Of a stretch of DNA of 64,000 bases, positions 31,085 through 39,896 are shown piece by piece (the stretch's first letter is position 1; the number at the start of each line of letters is the position of its first letter). This stretch comes from Cyanobium sp. FACHB-13342 (lineage in GTDB: Bacteria > Cyanobacteriota > Cyanobacteriia > PCC-6307 > Cyanobiaceae). The notes under the pieces are model-generated. The model did not search any database, was not told where the DNA came from, and saw nothing but the letters and a program-made list of their open reading frames with translations. The translations under genes and the position numbers were made by a program. The stretch covers positions 1-64,000 of the forward strand of contig NZ_JACJRT010000002.1 in NCBI RefSeq assembly GCF_014697415.1. The letters are read 5' to 3'.

Positions 31085-33865
31085 TTGCACTCCCCTTCCA
31101 CACCGGCCTGGCATGCACTCCCTGGGGAGGCCTGCCTGGAGCAGCTCCAGAGCCCTGCGGGTGGATTGGACACCCCGGAGGTGACCCGTCGCCGGGAGGA
31201 GGTGGGGCCGAACCGGTTGGAGCTGGCGGCGGGCCGCAGCAACTGGCAGATCCTCTGGGACCAGTTCAGCAACGTGATGCTGATCATGTTGCTGGCGGTG
31301 GCGGCCGTCTCCGCTGGGGTGGCCTATGTGGAGCAGAAGTTCCCCAAGGATGCGATCGCCATCGTGCTGATCGTGGGCCTCAACGGCCTGTTGGGGTACC
31401 TGCAGGAAAGCCGGGCCCAGCAGGCCCTGCTGGCGCTGCGGGAGTTGGCCCAGCCCCTGGTGCAGGTGCGCCGTGATGGCCAGTGGCAACGGCTCTCCAG
31501 CGATGAGCTGGTGCCGGGAGACCTGATCCGGCTCGAGGCGGGCGATCGGGTGCCCGCCGATGCCCGGCTGCTGGAAACCGCCGACCTGGGGGTGCGGGAG
31601 GCCGCTCTCACCGGCGAATCGGATGCGGTGTTCAAGCGGGCCGAGCTGCTGCTGGAAGCCTCCACGCCGGTGTTGGAGCGTCTCAATTGCCTGTTCCAGG
31701 GCACCGAGGTGGTGCGGGGGCGGGGGGTGGCCGTGGTCACCGCCACGGGCATGGCCACCGAGCTCGGCCAGATCGCCACCTTGATCAACACCGCCGGTGG
31801 CGAGAGCACCCCGTTGCAGGAGCGTCTGGACGGCCTGGCCAAGGTGCTGGTGGGCAGCTCCCTGGCCCTGGTGGCGGTGGTGGTGGGCCTGGGGTTGCTG
31901 CTGGGCCAGGACCCGCTCAACCTCCTCGAGGTGTCGCTGTCGATGGCCGTGGCGATCGTGCCGGAGGGTCTGCCCGCCGTGATCACCGTGACCTTGGCCA
32001 TCGGCACCCAGCGGATGGTGCGGCGGGCCGCCCTGATCCGGCGCTTGCCCGCCGTGGAGGCCCTGGGTTCGGTCACCGTGATCTGTTCCGACAAGACCGG
32101 CACCCTCACCCAGAACCGCCAGGTGGTGCAGGAGCTGCGGCTCGGCACGGCGGCGGTGGCCGTCAGTGGCCTGGGCTATGAGCCCACCGGGGCGTTCACG
32201 GCCACGGCCCTGGCGGCCCCGGCCGGAGCGGTTGCCGGTACTCCGGCGGGCCTTCAGGACCTGCTGGTGCAGGCTGCCGTGCTCTGCAGCGACGCCGAAC
32301 TGCGCCAGGACGGGGAGGGCCGCTGGGAGGTGCTCGGCGATCCCACCGAAGGGGCCTTGGCCGTGGTGGCGGGCAAGGCCAACTACGACGACTTCGAGGT
32401 GCGGCAGCGCTATCCGCGCCAGGCCGAGATCCCCTTCAGCTCCGAGCGCCAGCTGATGGCGGTGTGGGTGGAAGACCGGGACGGCAGCCTGCAGGCGCCC
32501 CTGGGCTCCCTGGCCCAGGGCTCCCACCAGCTGCTGATCAGCAAGGGGGCACCGGAGGTGATCATCGCCAACTGCAGCCGTTGGGTGGACGGCTCCGGTG
32601 TGGTGTCCCTCAGCGGCGACCAACGTCAGTGGTGGCTCGATCAGGCCCAGGGTCTGGCGGCCTCTGGCCTGCGGGTGCTGGCCTTCGCCTGTGCTCCCAA
32701 CCACCCCAGCCCGGAGCAGGACCTCGGCGGTCAGGTGCTGCTGGGTCTGATGGCCCAGTTGGATCCGGCGCGGCCGGAGGTGGCCGTGGCGGTGGCCACC
32801 TGCCGCACCGCCGGCATCCGGCCCGTGATGATCACTGGGGATCACCCGCTCACGGCCCGGGCCATCGGGGCCAGCATTGGCCTCACCACCGCCGACGCGG
32901 AGGTGGTGCTGGGCAAGGAGCTGGAGGCCTGCAGCGCGGAGGAGCTGCGCGCCGTGGTGGCCCGCTGCAGCGTCTATGCCCGGGTGGCCCCCGAGCAGAA
33001 ACTGCGCATCGTCAAGGCCCTGCAGGCCAACGGCCAGGTGGTGGCCATGACCGGTGATGGCGTCAACGACGCCCCCGCCCTGAAGCAGGCCCACATCGGC
33101 GTGGCCATGGGGATCACCGGCACGGAGGTGAGCAAGGAAGCCTCCGACATGGTGCTGCTTGACGACAATTTCGCCACGATCGTCAGTGCGGTGGAGGAAG
33201 GCCGGCTGGTGTACGCCAACATCCGCCGCTTCGTCAAATACATCCTCGGCAGCAATGTGGGGGAATTGATCACGATTGCGTCTGCTCCCCTGTTGGGGGT
33301 CTTAGGGGTGCCCATGACCCCGTTGCAGATTCTCTGGATGAATCTGGTGACCGACGGGGTGCCGGCCCTGGCCCTGGCCCTGGAGCCCGCAGAAGACGGC
33401 TTGATGCAGCGGGAGCCCGCCCGCCCGGGGGAATCGATCTTTGCCCGGGGCATTGGCCGCTACATCCTGCGGGTGGGCGTGGTGTTCGCCCTGATCGTGA
33501 TTGCCGTGATGCTCTGGAGTTACCGCACCGCGGGCCCCACCGGACCGTGGAAGACCGTGGTCTTCACCACCCTCTGTCTCGCCCAGATGGGCCACGCCCT
33601 CTCCGCCCGCAGCGACCGGCCCCTGTTCCAGGTGAACCCCTTCAGCAATCCTGCCCTGCTCTGGGCCGTGATCCTCACCAGCGGTCTGCAATTGCTGCTG
33701 CTCTACGTGCCCTGGCTGGCCAAATTCTTTGGAACCGTGCCCCTGTCGGCGTCGGATCTCGGCGTGTGTGTGGGCGTCAGCCTGATCTTCTTCGTCTATC
33801 TGGAGGCCGAAAAGCTGTTGCGCCTGTGGTGGCGTCATCGCACGTCCAATGCCACCACGGGTTGA
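31085..33865 (+). CDS. P2-type cation-transporting ATPase (Ca2+-ATPase-like)
   Basis: 926 residues from a TTG start that has GAGG five bases upstream; no better ATG exists in frame. N-terminal cation ATPase domain, TGES at 176-179, membrane Ca2+-site motif VAIVPEGLPAV (about 295-305), phosphorylation motif DKTGTLT with Asp336, KGAPE, and hinge motif GDGVNDAP around Asp658. The C-terminal helices include NLVTDGVPALAL. The PEGLP and NLVTDG motifs fit PacL/SERCA-type Ca2+ pumps or related P2A/P2D enzymes; Ca2+ or Na+ export is likely, Mn2+ possible. It is convergent with the SLC13 gene. Confidence 0.92.
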   Translation: MHSPSTPAWHALPGEACLEQLQSPAGGLDTPEVTRRREEVGPNRLELAAGRSNWQILWDQFSNVMLIMLLAVAAVSAGVAYVEQKFPKDAIAIVLIVGLNGLLGYLQESRAQQALLALRELAQPLVQVRRDGQWQRLSSDELVPGDLIRLEAGDRVPADARLLETADLGVREAALTGESDAVFKRAELLLEASTPVLERLNCLFQGTEVVRGRGVAVVTATGMATELGQIATLINTAGGESTPLQERLDGLAKVLVGSSLALVAVVVGLGLLLGQDPLNLLEVSLSMAVAIVPEGLPAVITVTLAIGTQRMVRRAALIRRLPAVEALGSVTVICSDKTGTLTQNRQVVQELRLGTAAVAVSGLGYEPTGAFTATALAAPAGAVAGTPAGLQDLLVQAAVLCSDAELRQDGEGRWEVLGDPTEGALAVVAGKANYDDFEVRQRYPRQAEIPFSSERQLMAVWVEDRDGSLQAPLGSLAQGSHQLLISKGAPEVIIANCSRWVDGSGVVSLSGDQRQWWLDQAQGLAASGLRVLAFACAPNHPSPEQDLGGQVLLGLMAQLDPARPEVAVAVATCRTAGIRPVMITGDHPLTARAIGASIGLTTADAEVVLGKELEACSAEELRAVVARCSVYARVAPEQKLRIVKALQANGQVVAMTGDGVNDAPALKQAHIGVAMGITGTEVSKEASDMVLLDDNFATIVSAVEEGRLVYANIRRFVKYILGSNVGELITIASAPLLGVLGVPMTPLQILWMNLVTDGVPALALALEPAEDGLMQREPARPGESIFARGIGRYILRVGVVFALIVIAVMLWSYRTAGPTGPWKTVVFTTLCLAQMGHALSARSDRPLFQVNPFSNPALLWAVILTSGLQLLLLYVPWLAKFFGTVPLSASDLGVCVGVSLIFFVYLEAEKLLRLWWRHRTSNATTG

Positions 33866-33867
33866 GG

Positions 33868-33891
33868 CGGGCTCTGACTGATTAGAGCCCG
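33868..33891. terminator. Inverted repeat between convergent genes, likely two-way terminator
   Basis: CGGGCTCT-GACTGATT-AGAGCCCG is a perfect 8-pair stem with an 8-base loop. It lies 3 bases after the P-type ATPase stop and overlaps the last codons of the convergent SLC13 gene. There is no T-run, so termination is inferred from position and symmetry. Confidence 0.55.
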
Positions 33892-35693
33892 AATTGCCGG
33901 CACACCAGCAGGGGCACCAGCAGTGTCATCACCACGGTGAGGGGCAGGCCGTAGCGGGCCACATCGAGGAAGCGGTAGCGGCCTGGTCCGAACACCATCA
34001 GGTTGGTCTGGTAGCCGACCGGGCTGAGAAAGCTCTGGCTGGCACCGAACAGCACGGTGAAGATCATCGCCATCGGAGCCACGCCCAGCCCGATGGCGAG
34101 CTTGCCCACGATCGGAATCACCATGGCCACGGTGGCGGCATTGCTCATCACCTCGGTGAGCAGGGTGGTGAACAGAAACACCGCCGCCAGGGCCCAGTAG
34201 ATCGGCCAACCGTGCAGCCCCCCCAACAGGCCCTTGGCCATGGCTTCGGCCAGGCCCGTTTTCTCCAGCGCCACGCTGAAACTGCCCAGGGAGCCCAGCA
34301 GCAGGATCACATCGAGCCGGATCGAGCGCTGCAGTTCGCCGCTGCGCAGGCAGCCGGTGGCCACCATGGCCACGGTGGCGAGCAACACCGAGGCCACCAG
34401 CGGCAACAGCCCGAACCCGGGCAACAGGATCGCCAGCACGGCGATCGCCAGGGCCAGCCGCTTGCGACTCACCGTGGGCAGGTCATCTTCCAGCTGTTCC
34501 AGCACCACCAGGTCGTTGTTGGCCTGCAGGCCCCGGATCGCGTCCTTGGGCCCCTGGATCAGCAGCACATCCCCTTCTCGCAGCATGGCCTTGCCCAGGC
34601 GCTCCCGCAGCACGGCGTTGCCGCGGCGCAGGGCCAGCACGGTGGCGTTGTAGCGCTGGCGGAAGCGCAGGTCGCGCAGGCACCCCCCGGCCAGGCTGGA
34701 GCCCGAGGGCAGCAGCACCTCCACCATCCGCTGGCTGCCCGCCACCGTGTCGGCGTTCTCGTTGGGGCCTTCCGGCGTGGGGGCTAGCACGATCGTGTGT
34801 TCCTGCTGCAGCCGCAGCAGATCGGCTCGGGTGCAACGCAGCAACAGGCGGTCACCTTCCCGCAGGGGCCGGTCGGCCAGCGGCGGGGTGAAGCGTTCCG
34901 GGCCCCGGTGCAGCTCCAGCACGTCAACGTCAAAGCGGCGCTGCAGGCGGCTGTTGTGCAGCGACTGGCCCACCAGCTCCGATCCGGCGGGGATCATCAC
35001 CTCGGTGAGGTAGCCACTGGCGGCGAGGTTGGACACCAGGTCGTCGTCATTGCTGCCGCGGTCGGGCAGGAAGCGATCGGAGAGCAGGGCCATCACCAGG
35101 CTGCCCACCAGCCACACGCCGATGCCGATGCCGGTGAAGCTGAACAGCCCGAAGGCGCCGTAGCCCAGTTTTTCGCTCACTTCGCTGGCCAGCAGGTTCA
35201 CCGAACTGCCCAGCAGGGTCATGGTGCCCCCCAGCACGGTGGCAAACGACAGGGGCAGCAGCACCTTGGAGGGGGAGATGCGGCGCCGTTGGCACCAGCC
35301 CTCCACCACCGGCAGGAGGGACGCCACGATCGGTGTGTTGGGCACAAAGGCCGAGACCGGTCCCACCACGGCGGACAACAGCACGATCATGCGCTTGGGG
35401 GAGCGCACCGCATCCGAGCCGATCAGCCCCCGCAGCCGATCCAGGGCTCCGGAACGGAACAGGCCTGCCGAGAGGGCAAACAGGGCCATCACCGTGAGCA
35501 GGGCTGGGCTGCCGAATCCCGCCAGCGCTTCGCCGGGCTTCAGCACCCCGGTGGCCATCAGCAGGCCCACCGCCAGCAGGCCGGTGACCTCCGGGGCGAT
35601 CACGCCCCACACGAACAGCACAACCGAGAGCACCAGCACCGCCAGGGTGATCAGGGCACCGGGCTGGAGGGAGGCCTGCAGCAGCACGTTCAC
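33882..35693 (-). CDS. SLC13 family transporter with two RCK_C (TrkA_C) domains
   Basis: 603 residues. Membrane helices in the first third (VVGPVSAFVPNTPIVASLLPV and the GGTMTLLGSSVNLLASEV re-entrant motif) and the last third (LLTEVMSNAATVAMVIPI, SFLSPVGYQTNLMVFGPG). Between them are two cytosolic RCK_C domains (about 225-305 and 320-400, each with a GDxLL motif). This is the plan of the DASS/SLC13-type sulfate transporters of algae and cyanobacteria, with Na+ coupling. It is at the head of a region with GAP-family and Ktr genes on the same strand, all concerned with ions. Confidence 0.9.
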   Translation of the reverse strand: MNVLLQASLQPGALITLAVLVLSVVLFVWGVIAPEVTGLLAVGLLMATGVLKPGEALAGFGSPALLTVMALFALSAGLFRSGALDRLRGLIGSDAVRSPKRMIVLLSAVVGPVSAFVPNTPIVASLLPVVEGWCQRRRISPSKVLLPLSFATVLGGTMTLLGSSVNLLASEVSEKLGYGAFGLFSFTGIGIGVWLVGSLVMALLSDRFLPDRGSNDDDLVSNLAASGYLTEVMIPAGSELVGQSLHNSRLQRRFDVDVLELHRGPERFTPPLADRPLREGDRLLLRCTRADLLRLQQEHTIVLAPTPEGPNENADTVAGSQRMVEVLLPSGSSLAGGCLRDLRFRQRYNATVLALRRGNAVLRERLGKAMLREGDVLLIQGPKDAIRGLQANNDLVVLEQLEDDLPTVSRKRLALAIAVLAILLPGFGLLPLVASVLLATVAMVATGCLRSGELQRSIRLDVILLLGSLGSFSVALEKTGLAEAMAKGLLGGLHGWPIYWALAAVFLFTTLLTEVMSNAATVAMVIPIVGKLAIGLGVAPMAMIFTVLFGASQSFLSPVGYQTNLMVFGPGRYRFLDVARYGLPLTVVMTLLVPLLVCRQFGL

Positions 35694-35779
35694 AGCAGCA
35701 CGGAACGGGTTGGAGCAAGATTGTACGGTTTCATGGTCGGGGATTCGTAGTTAATTGATGGTGCGGGCTGCTCGGGCGC

Positions 35780-36472
35780 TCACAGTGTCAACTGGTGCAG
35801 GCCTTCGAGGCCCTGCCAGCCCAGGTAGACCCCCAACACCAGGGCGAACACCCCCACCAGCCATTCGGCCCGGTGCACGAGCCAATCGTTGAGGGTCGTG
35901 AGCGGGGCCCGCAGTCGCTGTTCGCCTCCCAGCAGCCACAGCAGGGGCGGCAGCAGCAGCAGGGAGGTGGTGATGGCGACAAACACCCCGCCCACCTCCA
36001 GATCGCCGCGCAGGCTGGTGTGGTTCGTGAGCAGCATGCCGCCCTCCTTCACGTAAAACACCAGGTTTTCCGGGCTCACCAGGGCACAGCCCGCCCCCAG
36101 GGCCAGCAGTGGCCCCGCCCCCAGCTCAGGCAGCTTGGCCATCAGCTGCATGGCCCAGTTTTCTTCGCCGATGGTCACCGCTGGGGTGAGCTGGAACAGC
36201 CCCAACCCCACCAGCGCCCCGGCCCCGATCAGATCCATCAGGATCTGGCCGCGGCTGCCCAGGTGCATGGCCCAGCTCAGGCGACCCCCCACCGCCACCA
36301 CCAGACCCAGGGCCCCACCGTTGGCGAGCATCCAGCCGGCGAGGAAGGTGCAACAGCGGCGCAGGGGCTGGGTGCCCAGCAGCAGCAGGGCCACCAGTGC
36401 GATGTTGATCGGACTGAAGGAAATCCCCAGACCCAGGGCAATCGTCTGGGTAAGCCAATGGAAGGGAAGCAT
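35780..36472 (-). CDS. GAP family membrane protein (SfLAP-like)
   Basis: 230 residues, six membrane helices of the LysE-like fold: LGLGISFSPINIALVALLLLGTQPLRRC at the N-terminus and LALGAGCALVSPENLVFYVKEG in the middle, with Pro/Asn motifs in repeated halves. The family (PF11139) includes mycobacterial Gap and sulfolipid-addressing proteins that help export lipids; in cyanobacteria the cargo is unknown. It lies 86 bases upstream of the SLC13 gene on the same strand. Confidence 0.8.
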   Translation of the reverse strand: MLPFHWLTQTIALGLGISFSPINIALVALLLLGTQPLRRCCTFLAGWMLANGGALGLVVAVGGRLSWAMHLGSRGQILMDLIGAGALVGLGLFQLTPAVTIGEENWAMQLMAKLPELGAGPLLALGAGCALVSPENLVFYVKEGGMLLTNHTSLRGDLEVGGVFVAITTSLLLLPPLLWLLGGEQRLRAPLTTLNDWLVHRAEWLVGVFALVLGVYLGWQGLEGLHQLTL

Positions 36473-36527
36473 GGACCGCCGCGATCGAGAGCAGGCTGTC
36501 AGAGATCCAGCCCCGCCGTGGAGCCCT

Positions 36528-37232
36528 TCAGCTGCCGGGCAGTTGGGCCAGGGCTTCGCTGGCCCCCATCACCACCAGCAACTCGCCAGCTTCGAGCACG
36601 TGGGAGGCGGGGGGGTTGACGGTGAGCTGGTTGTCGGGACCGGCGGCCAGCACGCTCACGTTGTAGTTCTTGCGCAGGTTGATGTCGCGCAGTGACTGGC
36701 CGATGAAGGCCGCCGGCACCCGGATCTCCTCGATGCTGTTGCGGTCGTCGAGGCGCAGCCGCTCCAGCAGGTTGGGGCGCACCAGCTCCATGCCCAGCCG
36801 GTGACCCTGCATCTTCGAGGGGAACACCACCCGATCGGCCCCAACCCGCTGCAGCATCTTCATGTGCAGATCGCTGGTGGCGCGGGCGATCACCTGCTTC
36901 ACCTGGCTGCCGGGGCTGTCCTTGACGATCAGGGTGGCGGTCACGCTGGCCTCGATCGGCTCGCTCATGGCCACCACCACCGTGGTCATGTCGAGCACGC
37001 CGGCGGCCCGCAGGGCCTCTTCGTCGGTGCAATCCACCACCCGCGCTTCGATGGCGGGATCGATCTGGCGCAGCTCGTCGATCGCCCGCTGGCTGGCATC
37101 GATTGCCAGCACTTCAGCCCCGGCCTTGATCAGTTCGCTGCACACGGAGGAGCCGAAGCGCCCCACCCCGATCACGGCGAAGCCGCCCTTGACGGCGCCC
37201 TCCGAAGCATTCCAGTGCCACCAGTTGGTCAT
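36528..37232 (-). CDS. ktrA: Potassium uptake regulatory subunit KtrA (TrkA-type RCK)
   Basis: 234 residues. RCK_N Rossmann domain with GVGRFGSSVC (about 22-31) and acidic residue DAS near 45, then an RCK_C domain with VPAAFIGQSLRDINLRKNYNVSV and VLEAGELLVVMG. KtrA rings bind ATP/ADP or NAD(H) and gate the KtrB channel at the cytosolic face. It follows ktrB by 10 bases on the same strand. Confidence 0.93.
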   Translation of the reverse strand: MTNWWHWNASEGAVKGGFAVIGVGRFGSSVCSELIKAGAEVLAIDASQRAIDELRQIDPAIEARVVDCTDEEALRAAGVLDMTTVVVAMSEPIEASVTATLIVKDSPGSQVKQVIARATSDLHMKMLQRVGADRVVFPSKMQGHRLGMELVRPNLLERLRLDDRNSIEEIRVPAAFIGQSLRDINLRKNYNVSVLAAGPDNQLTVNPPASHVLEAGELLVVMGASEALAQLPGS

Positions 37233-37242
37233 GGGTTGGATC

Positions 37243-38649
37243 TCAGATGTAGAGCTCTTCGCGGGGGTAGCCCACCCGGGGTTGGGGCCGGTTGCCGTAG
37301 ATGGCTGAGAGCAGCAGCAGGATCCCCAGTCTGCCCACGAACATGCCCACCATCAGAACCAGCTGGCCCCAGCGGTTGAGCTGGGCGGTCACGCCCAGGT
37401 CGAGCCCCACGGTGCCGAAGGCGGACATGCAGGTGAACAGCTTCTCGAGGAAGCTGAAACTGGTGCGGGTGGGTTCCCCTGCGGTGGTGGGGCCGATGCC
37501 CAGCAGCAGAGCCATCAGGATCACAAACAGCGCCGAGGCCAGGGTGACCCCCACGGCCCGCAGCACCACGGTGTCGGGGATCTGACGCCGGTGGATCACC
37601 ACCTCTTCGCGCCCCTGCAGGGTGGAGCGGGTGGCTCCCATCAGGGTGGCGAAGGTGGTGGTTTTGATGCCGCCGCCGGTGCCGCCCGGGCTGGCGCCGA
37701 TGAACATCAACACGATCAGCAGCAGCAGCCCCGCATCGGAGAAGGTCTGAATCGAGAGGGGCACGGTGTTGAAGCCGGCGGTGCGGGCCGTGATCGATTG
37801 GAACAGGGTCACCTGAATCCGTTGCCACCAGGCCAGGTTCTCCATCACGCCGCCGGCGGCGAAGTGCTCGGTGAACAGCAGTCCCAGGGCCCCGAAGACG
37901 ATCAGCAGGGCGGTGCTGCGCACCACCAGGCGGGTGTGCAGGCTGAGCCGGCGCAGCTGTTGCAGGCGCTTGCGGTTGCTCCAGAGGTCGTTGATCACCC
38001 GCCAGCCGATGCCGCCCACCACGATCATCGAGGCGATCACCCCGTTCACCACCGGGTTGTCGCGGTAGCGCACCAGGTTGTCGCTCCAGAGGCCGAAGCC
38101 GGCGTTGTTGTAGGCGCTGATGCAGTGAAACAGGGAGGCCCAGAGGCGCTCGAGGGGATTGCCGATGTCGGTGAAGCCGAAGGCGTAGAGCACCACCGTG
38201 CCCAGCCCCATCACGCAGAAGCCCGTGATCAGGATGCTGTTGAAGGTGGGGCCGATGCCGCCCACCCCGAACTCATCGAGGGCCCGGCCCTTGTCGAGCC
38301 GGTGGCGCAGGCCGGAGCGGCCCTGCACGAACCCCTGCAGAAAGGTGGTGATCGCCATCAGCCCCAGCCCGCCGGTGATGATCAGCCCCGCCAGGGTCAC
38401 CTGGCCAAAGCCGGTGAGATCGCGGCTGATGTCGATGATCGAGAGGCCGGTCACGGTGATCGCTGAGGTCACCGTGAACAGGGCCTCCCACAGGCCCACG
38501 TCGTCGGTGGAGCAGAGCGGACTGGCCAGCACCACCGTGCCAACGGCGATCACCAGGGCACCGGTGACCACGGTGAACTGCGGCACGGTGAGCTGCTGGC
38601 GCCACTTCTGGAGGCTGCTCCAGGGGGTGCGGTTGAGACCGGGAAGCAC
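37243..38649 (-). CDS. ktrB: Potassium/sodium transporter KtrB (TrkH family)
   Basis: 468 residues, four M1-P-M2 repeats. Filter-region motifs: SAITVTGLSIID (about 63-74), LFHCISAYNNAGFGL, SITARTAGFNTVPL and MFIGASPGGTGGGIKTTT, with CMSAFGTVGLDLGVT last. The Gly residues of the filters are retained. In Synechocystis KtrB is Na+-dependent and important for osmotic stress. It is the first gene of ktrB-ktrA and diverges from the DedA gene. Confidence 0.94.
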   Translation of the reverse strand: MLPGLNRTPWSSLQKWRQQLTVPQFTVVTGALVIAVGTVVLASPLCSTDDVGLWEALFTVTSAITVTGLSIIDISRDLTGFGQVTLAGLIITGGLGLMAITTFLQGFVQGRSGLRHRLDKGRALDEFGVGGIGPTFNSILITGFCVMGLGTVVLYAFGFTDIGNPLERLWASLFHCISAYNNAGFGLWSDNLVRYRDNPVVNGVIASMIVVGGIGWRVINDLWSNRKRLQQLRRLSLHTRLVVRSTALLIVFGALGLLFTEHFAAGGVMENLAWWQRIQVTLFQSITARTAGFNTVPLSIQTFSDAGLLLLIVLMFIGASPGGTGGGIKTTTFATLMGATRSTLQGREEVVIHRRQIPDTVVLRAVGVTLASALFVILMALLLGIGPTTAGEPTRTSFSFLEKLFTCMSAFGTVGLDLGVTAQLNRWGQLVLMVGMFVGRLGILLLLSAIYGNRPQPRVGYPREELYI

Positions 38650-38764
38650 GCGGATCGGCTGGCGGCGGGTGGGTGGAGAAACCTGATCGCCTCTAGCCTA
38701 AGCACCCTCTTCCTCCGGGATTCCCCTGGAGGCGCACCTTGGGGCCCGCTGTGTTGATCCAGCC

Positions 38765-39424
38765 GTGTTGACCCAGGACTGGATGGAGGGCCTGCCCCAG
38801 CTGATGGGCCAGGCGGTGGAGGCCAGCCCAGCGATGGGCTATCTGGCGGTGGGCCTGGTGATGCTGCTGGAAAACCTGATCCCCCCGATTCCCTCCGAAG
38901 TGGTGATGCCCTTCGCCGGCTATCTGGTGGGCCAGGGCCGTCTCGACCTGGTGCCCACCGTGCTGGCCGGGTTGCTGGGCACCGTGCTGGGGGCGTGGTT
39001 CTGGTACGGGATCGGCCGCTTGATTCCCGAGCCCAGGCTGGCCCAGTGGGTGGAGGGGCAGGGCCGCTGGCTGGGGATCCGGGCCGAGCAGCTGGCCAGG
39101 AGCCGCGACTGGTTCCAGCGCCACGGATCGGCCCTGGTGTTCTGGGGTCGGCTGGTGCCCGGGGTGCGCACCCTGGTGTCCGTGCCGGCTGGGATCGAGC
39201 GGATGCCCCAGGGGCCTTTTCTGGTCTGGACTACCGCGGGCAGTTTGGTGTGGACCCTGCTGCTCACCCTCGCTGGGAAGGCCCTGGGCCAGGGCTATGA
39301 ACGGGTGCAGGGCTGGCTTTCCCCCTGGGCCCAGGGGATCGAACGGGGGCTGGGCCTGGCTTTGGTGGCTGGGCTGCTGATTTGGGCGGCCCGGCTGCTT
39401 GGGCAGAGCCGCCAGGCCGATTGA
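38765..39424 (+). CDS. DedA family membrane protein (second copy)
   Basis: 219 residues from a GTG start. DedA signatures: LLENLIPPIPSEVVMPFAGYL, GTVLGAWFWYGIGRLI, FWGRLVPGVRTLVSVPAGIERMP, GSLVWTLLLTLAGKALG. The sequence differs clearly from the copy at 24605, so they are old paralogs. It is divergent from ktrB across 115 bases and convergent with the zinc-ribbon gene 3 bases later. Lipid or scramblase role inferred from the family. Confidence 0.9.
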   Translation: MLTQDWMEGLPQLMGQAVEASPAMGYLAVGLVMLLENLIPPIPSEVVMPFAGYLVGQGRLDLVPTVLAGLLGTVLGAWFWYGIGRLIPEPRLAQWVEGQGRWLGIRAEQLARSRDWFQRHGSALVFWGRLVPGVRTLVSVPAGIERMPQGPFLVWTTAGSLVWTLLLTLAGKALGQGYERVQGWLSPWAQGIERGLGLALVAGLLIWAARLLGQSRQAD

Positions 39425-39427
39425 CGG

Positions 39428-39682
39428 CTACTCGCGGCGCTCCAAGCCGGCCGGTTCGCTGAGGGGGGAGCGGTCACGGGTGACCGCATCGGAGAGGAAG
39501 GAGAGCGCCGTGGCCACCCCGGCAATCGCCAGCAGCAGGGCCACGCTGCTGAGCTGACTCCACTGAAATCCACCTCCCTCCAGGCAAGGGTCCTGTGGAT
39601 GGCCGCAGTCGGCGCAGATCAGCAGCGTTCTGGAGCGCCCCACCTTGGTGAGCAGGCGGCACCCGCACTTGGGGCAGGCCAT
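39428..39682 (-). CDS. Small zinc-ribbon membrane protein
   Basis: 84 residues. An N-terminal treble-clef-like zinc ribbon (CPKCGC at 3-8, CADCGH at 23-28), then one membrane helix (about 44-63, SVALLLAIAGVATALSFL) and an acidic/basic tail. The ribbon would face the cytosol or stroma side. Function unknown; small ribbon-plus-helix proteins often act as assembly or regulatory factors. Isolated between a DedA gene and the divergent ndhF promoter region. Confidence 0.75.
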   Translation of the reverse strand: MACPKCGCRLLTKVGRSRTLLICADCGHPQDPCLEGGGFQWSQLSSVALLLAIAGVATALSFLSDAVTRDRSPLSEPAGLERRE

Positions 39683-39837
39683 CTGGGGGCATCAGTTAAG
39701 GGCGAATTATGGCCGGATCAGTGCTGGGCTCGAGCGCTGGCGGGATGGATTAAGGCTGCTGTTCAGGCCGATAGTCCATGCCGTTCTGATGGAAGCCCCA
39801 ACCCCGTTTCAAGGGCCCTAGGGTTCGCTCCAATTCA

Positions 39838-39862
39838 TTCGATTGGGCCGGTTTCCATTGAA
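39838..39862 (+). promoter_or_regulatory. Possible LysR-type operator before the NDH-1MS operon
   Basis: TTCGATTG-N9-CCATTGAA is an imperfect inverted repeat (6 of 8 pairs) 34 bases before the ndhF start. It contains half-sites like those of CcmR/NdhR (ATTGxx...CATTGA), although the spacing differs from the published motif. It lies in the AT-rich intergenic region. Confidence 0.3.
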
Positions 39863-39896
39863 CTTTTGTTGTGATCTCCCGTGATTGGTTGACACG

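Noticed and set aside
31055-33094. Minus-strand frame of 679 codons opposite the P-type ATPase
   Set aside because: Antisense shadow: low-complexity His/Gln/Gly composition and no motif, while the + strand has a complete P-type ATPase.
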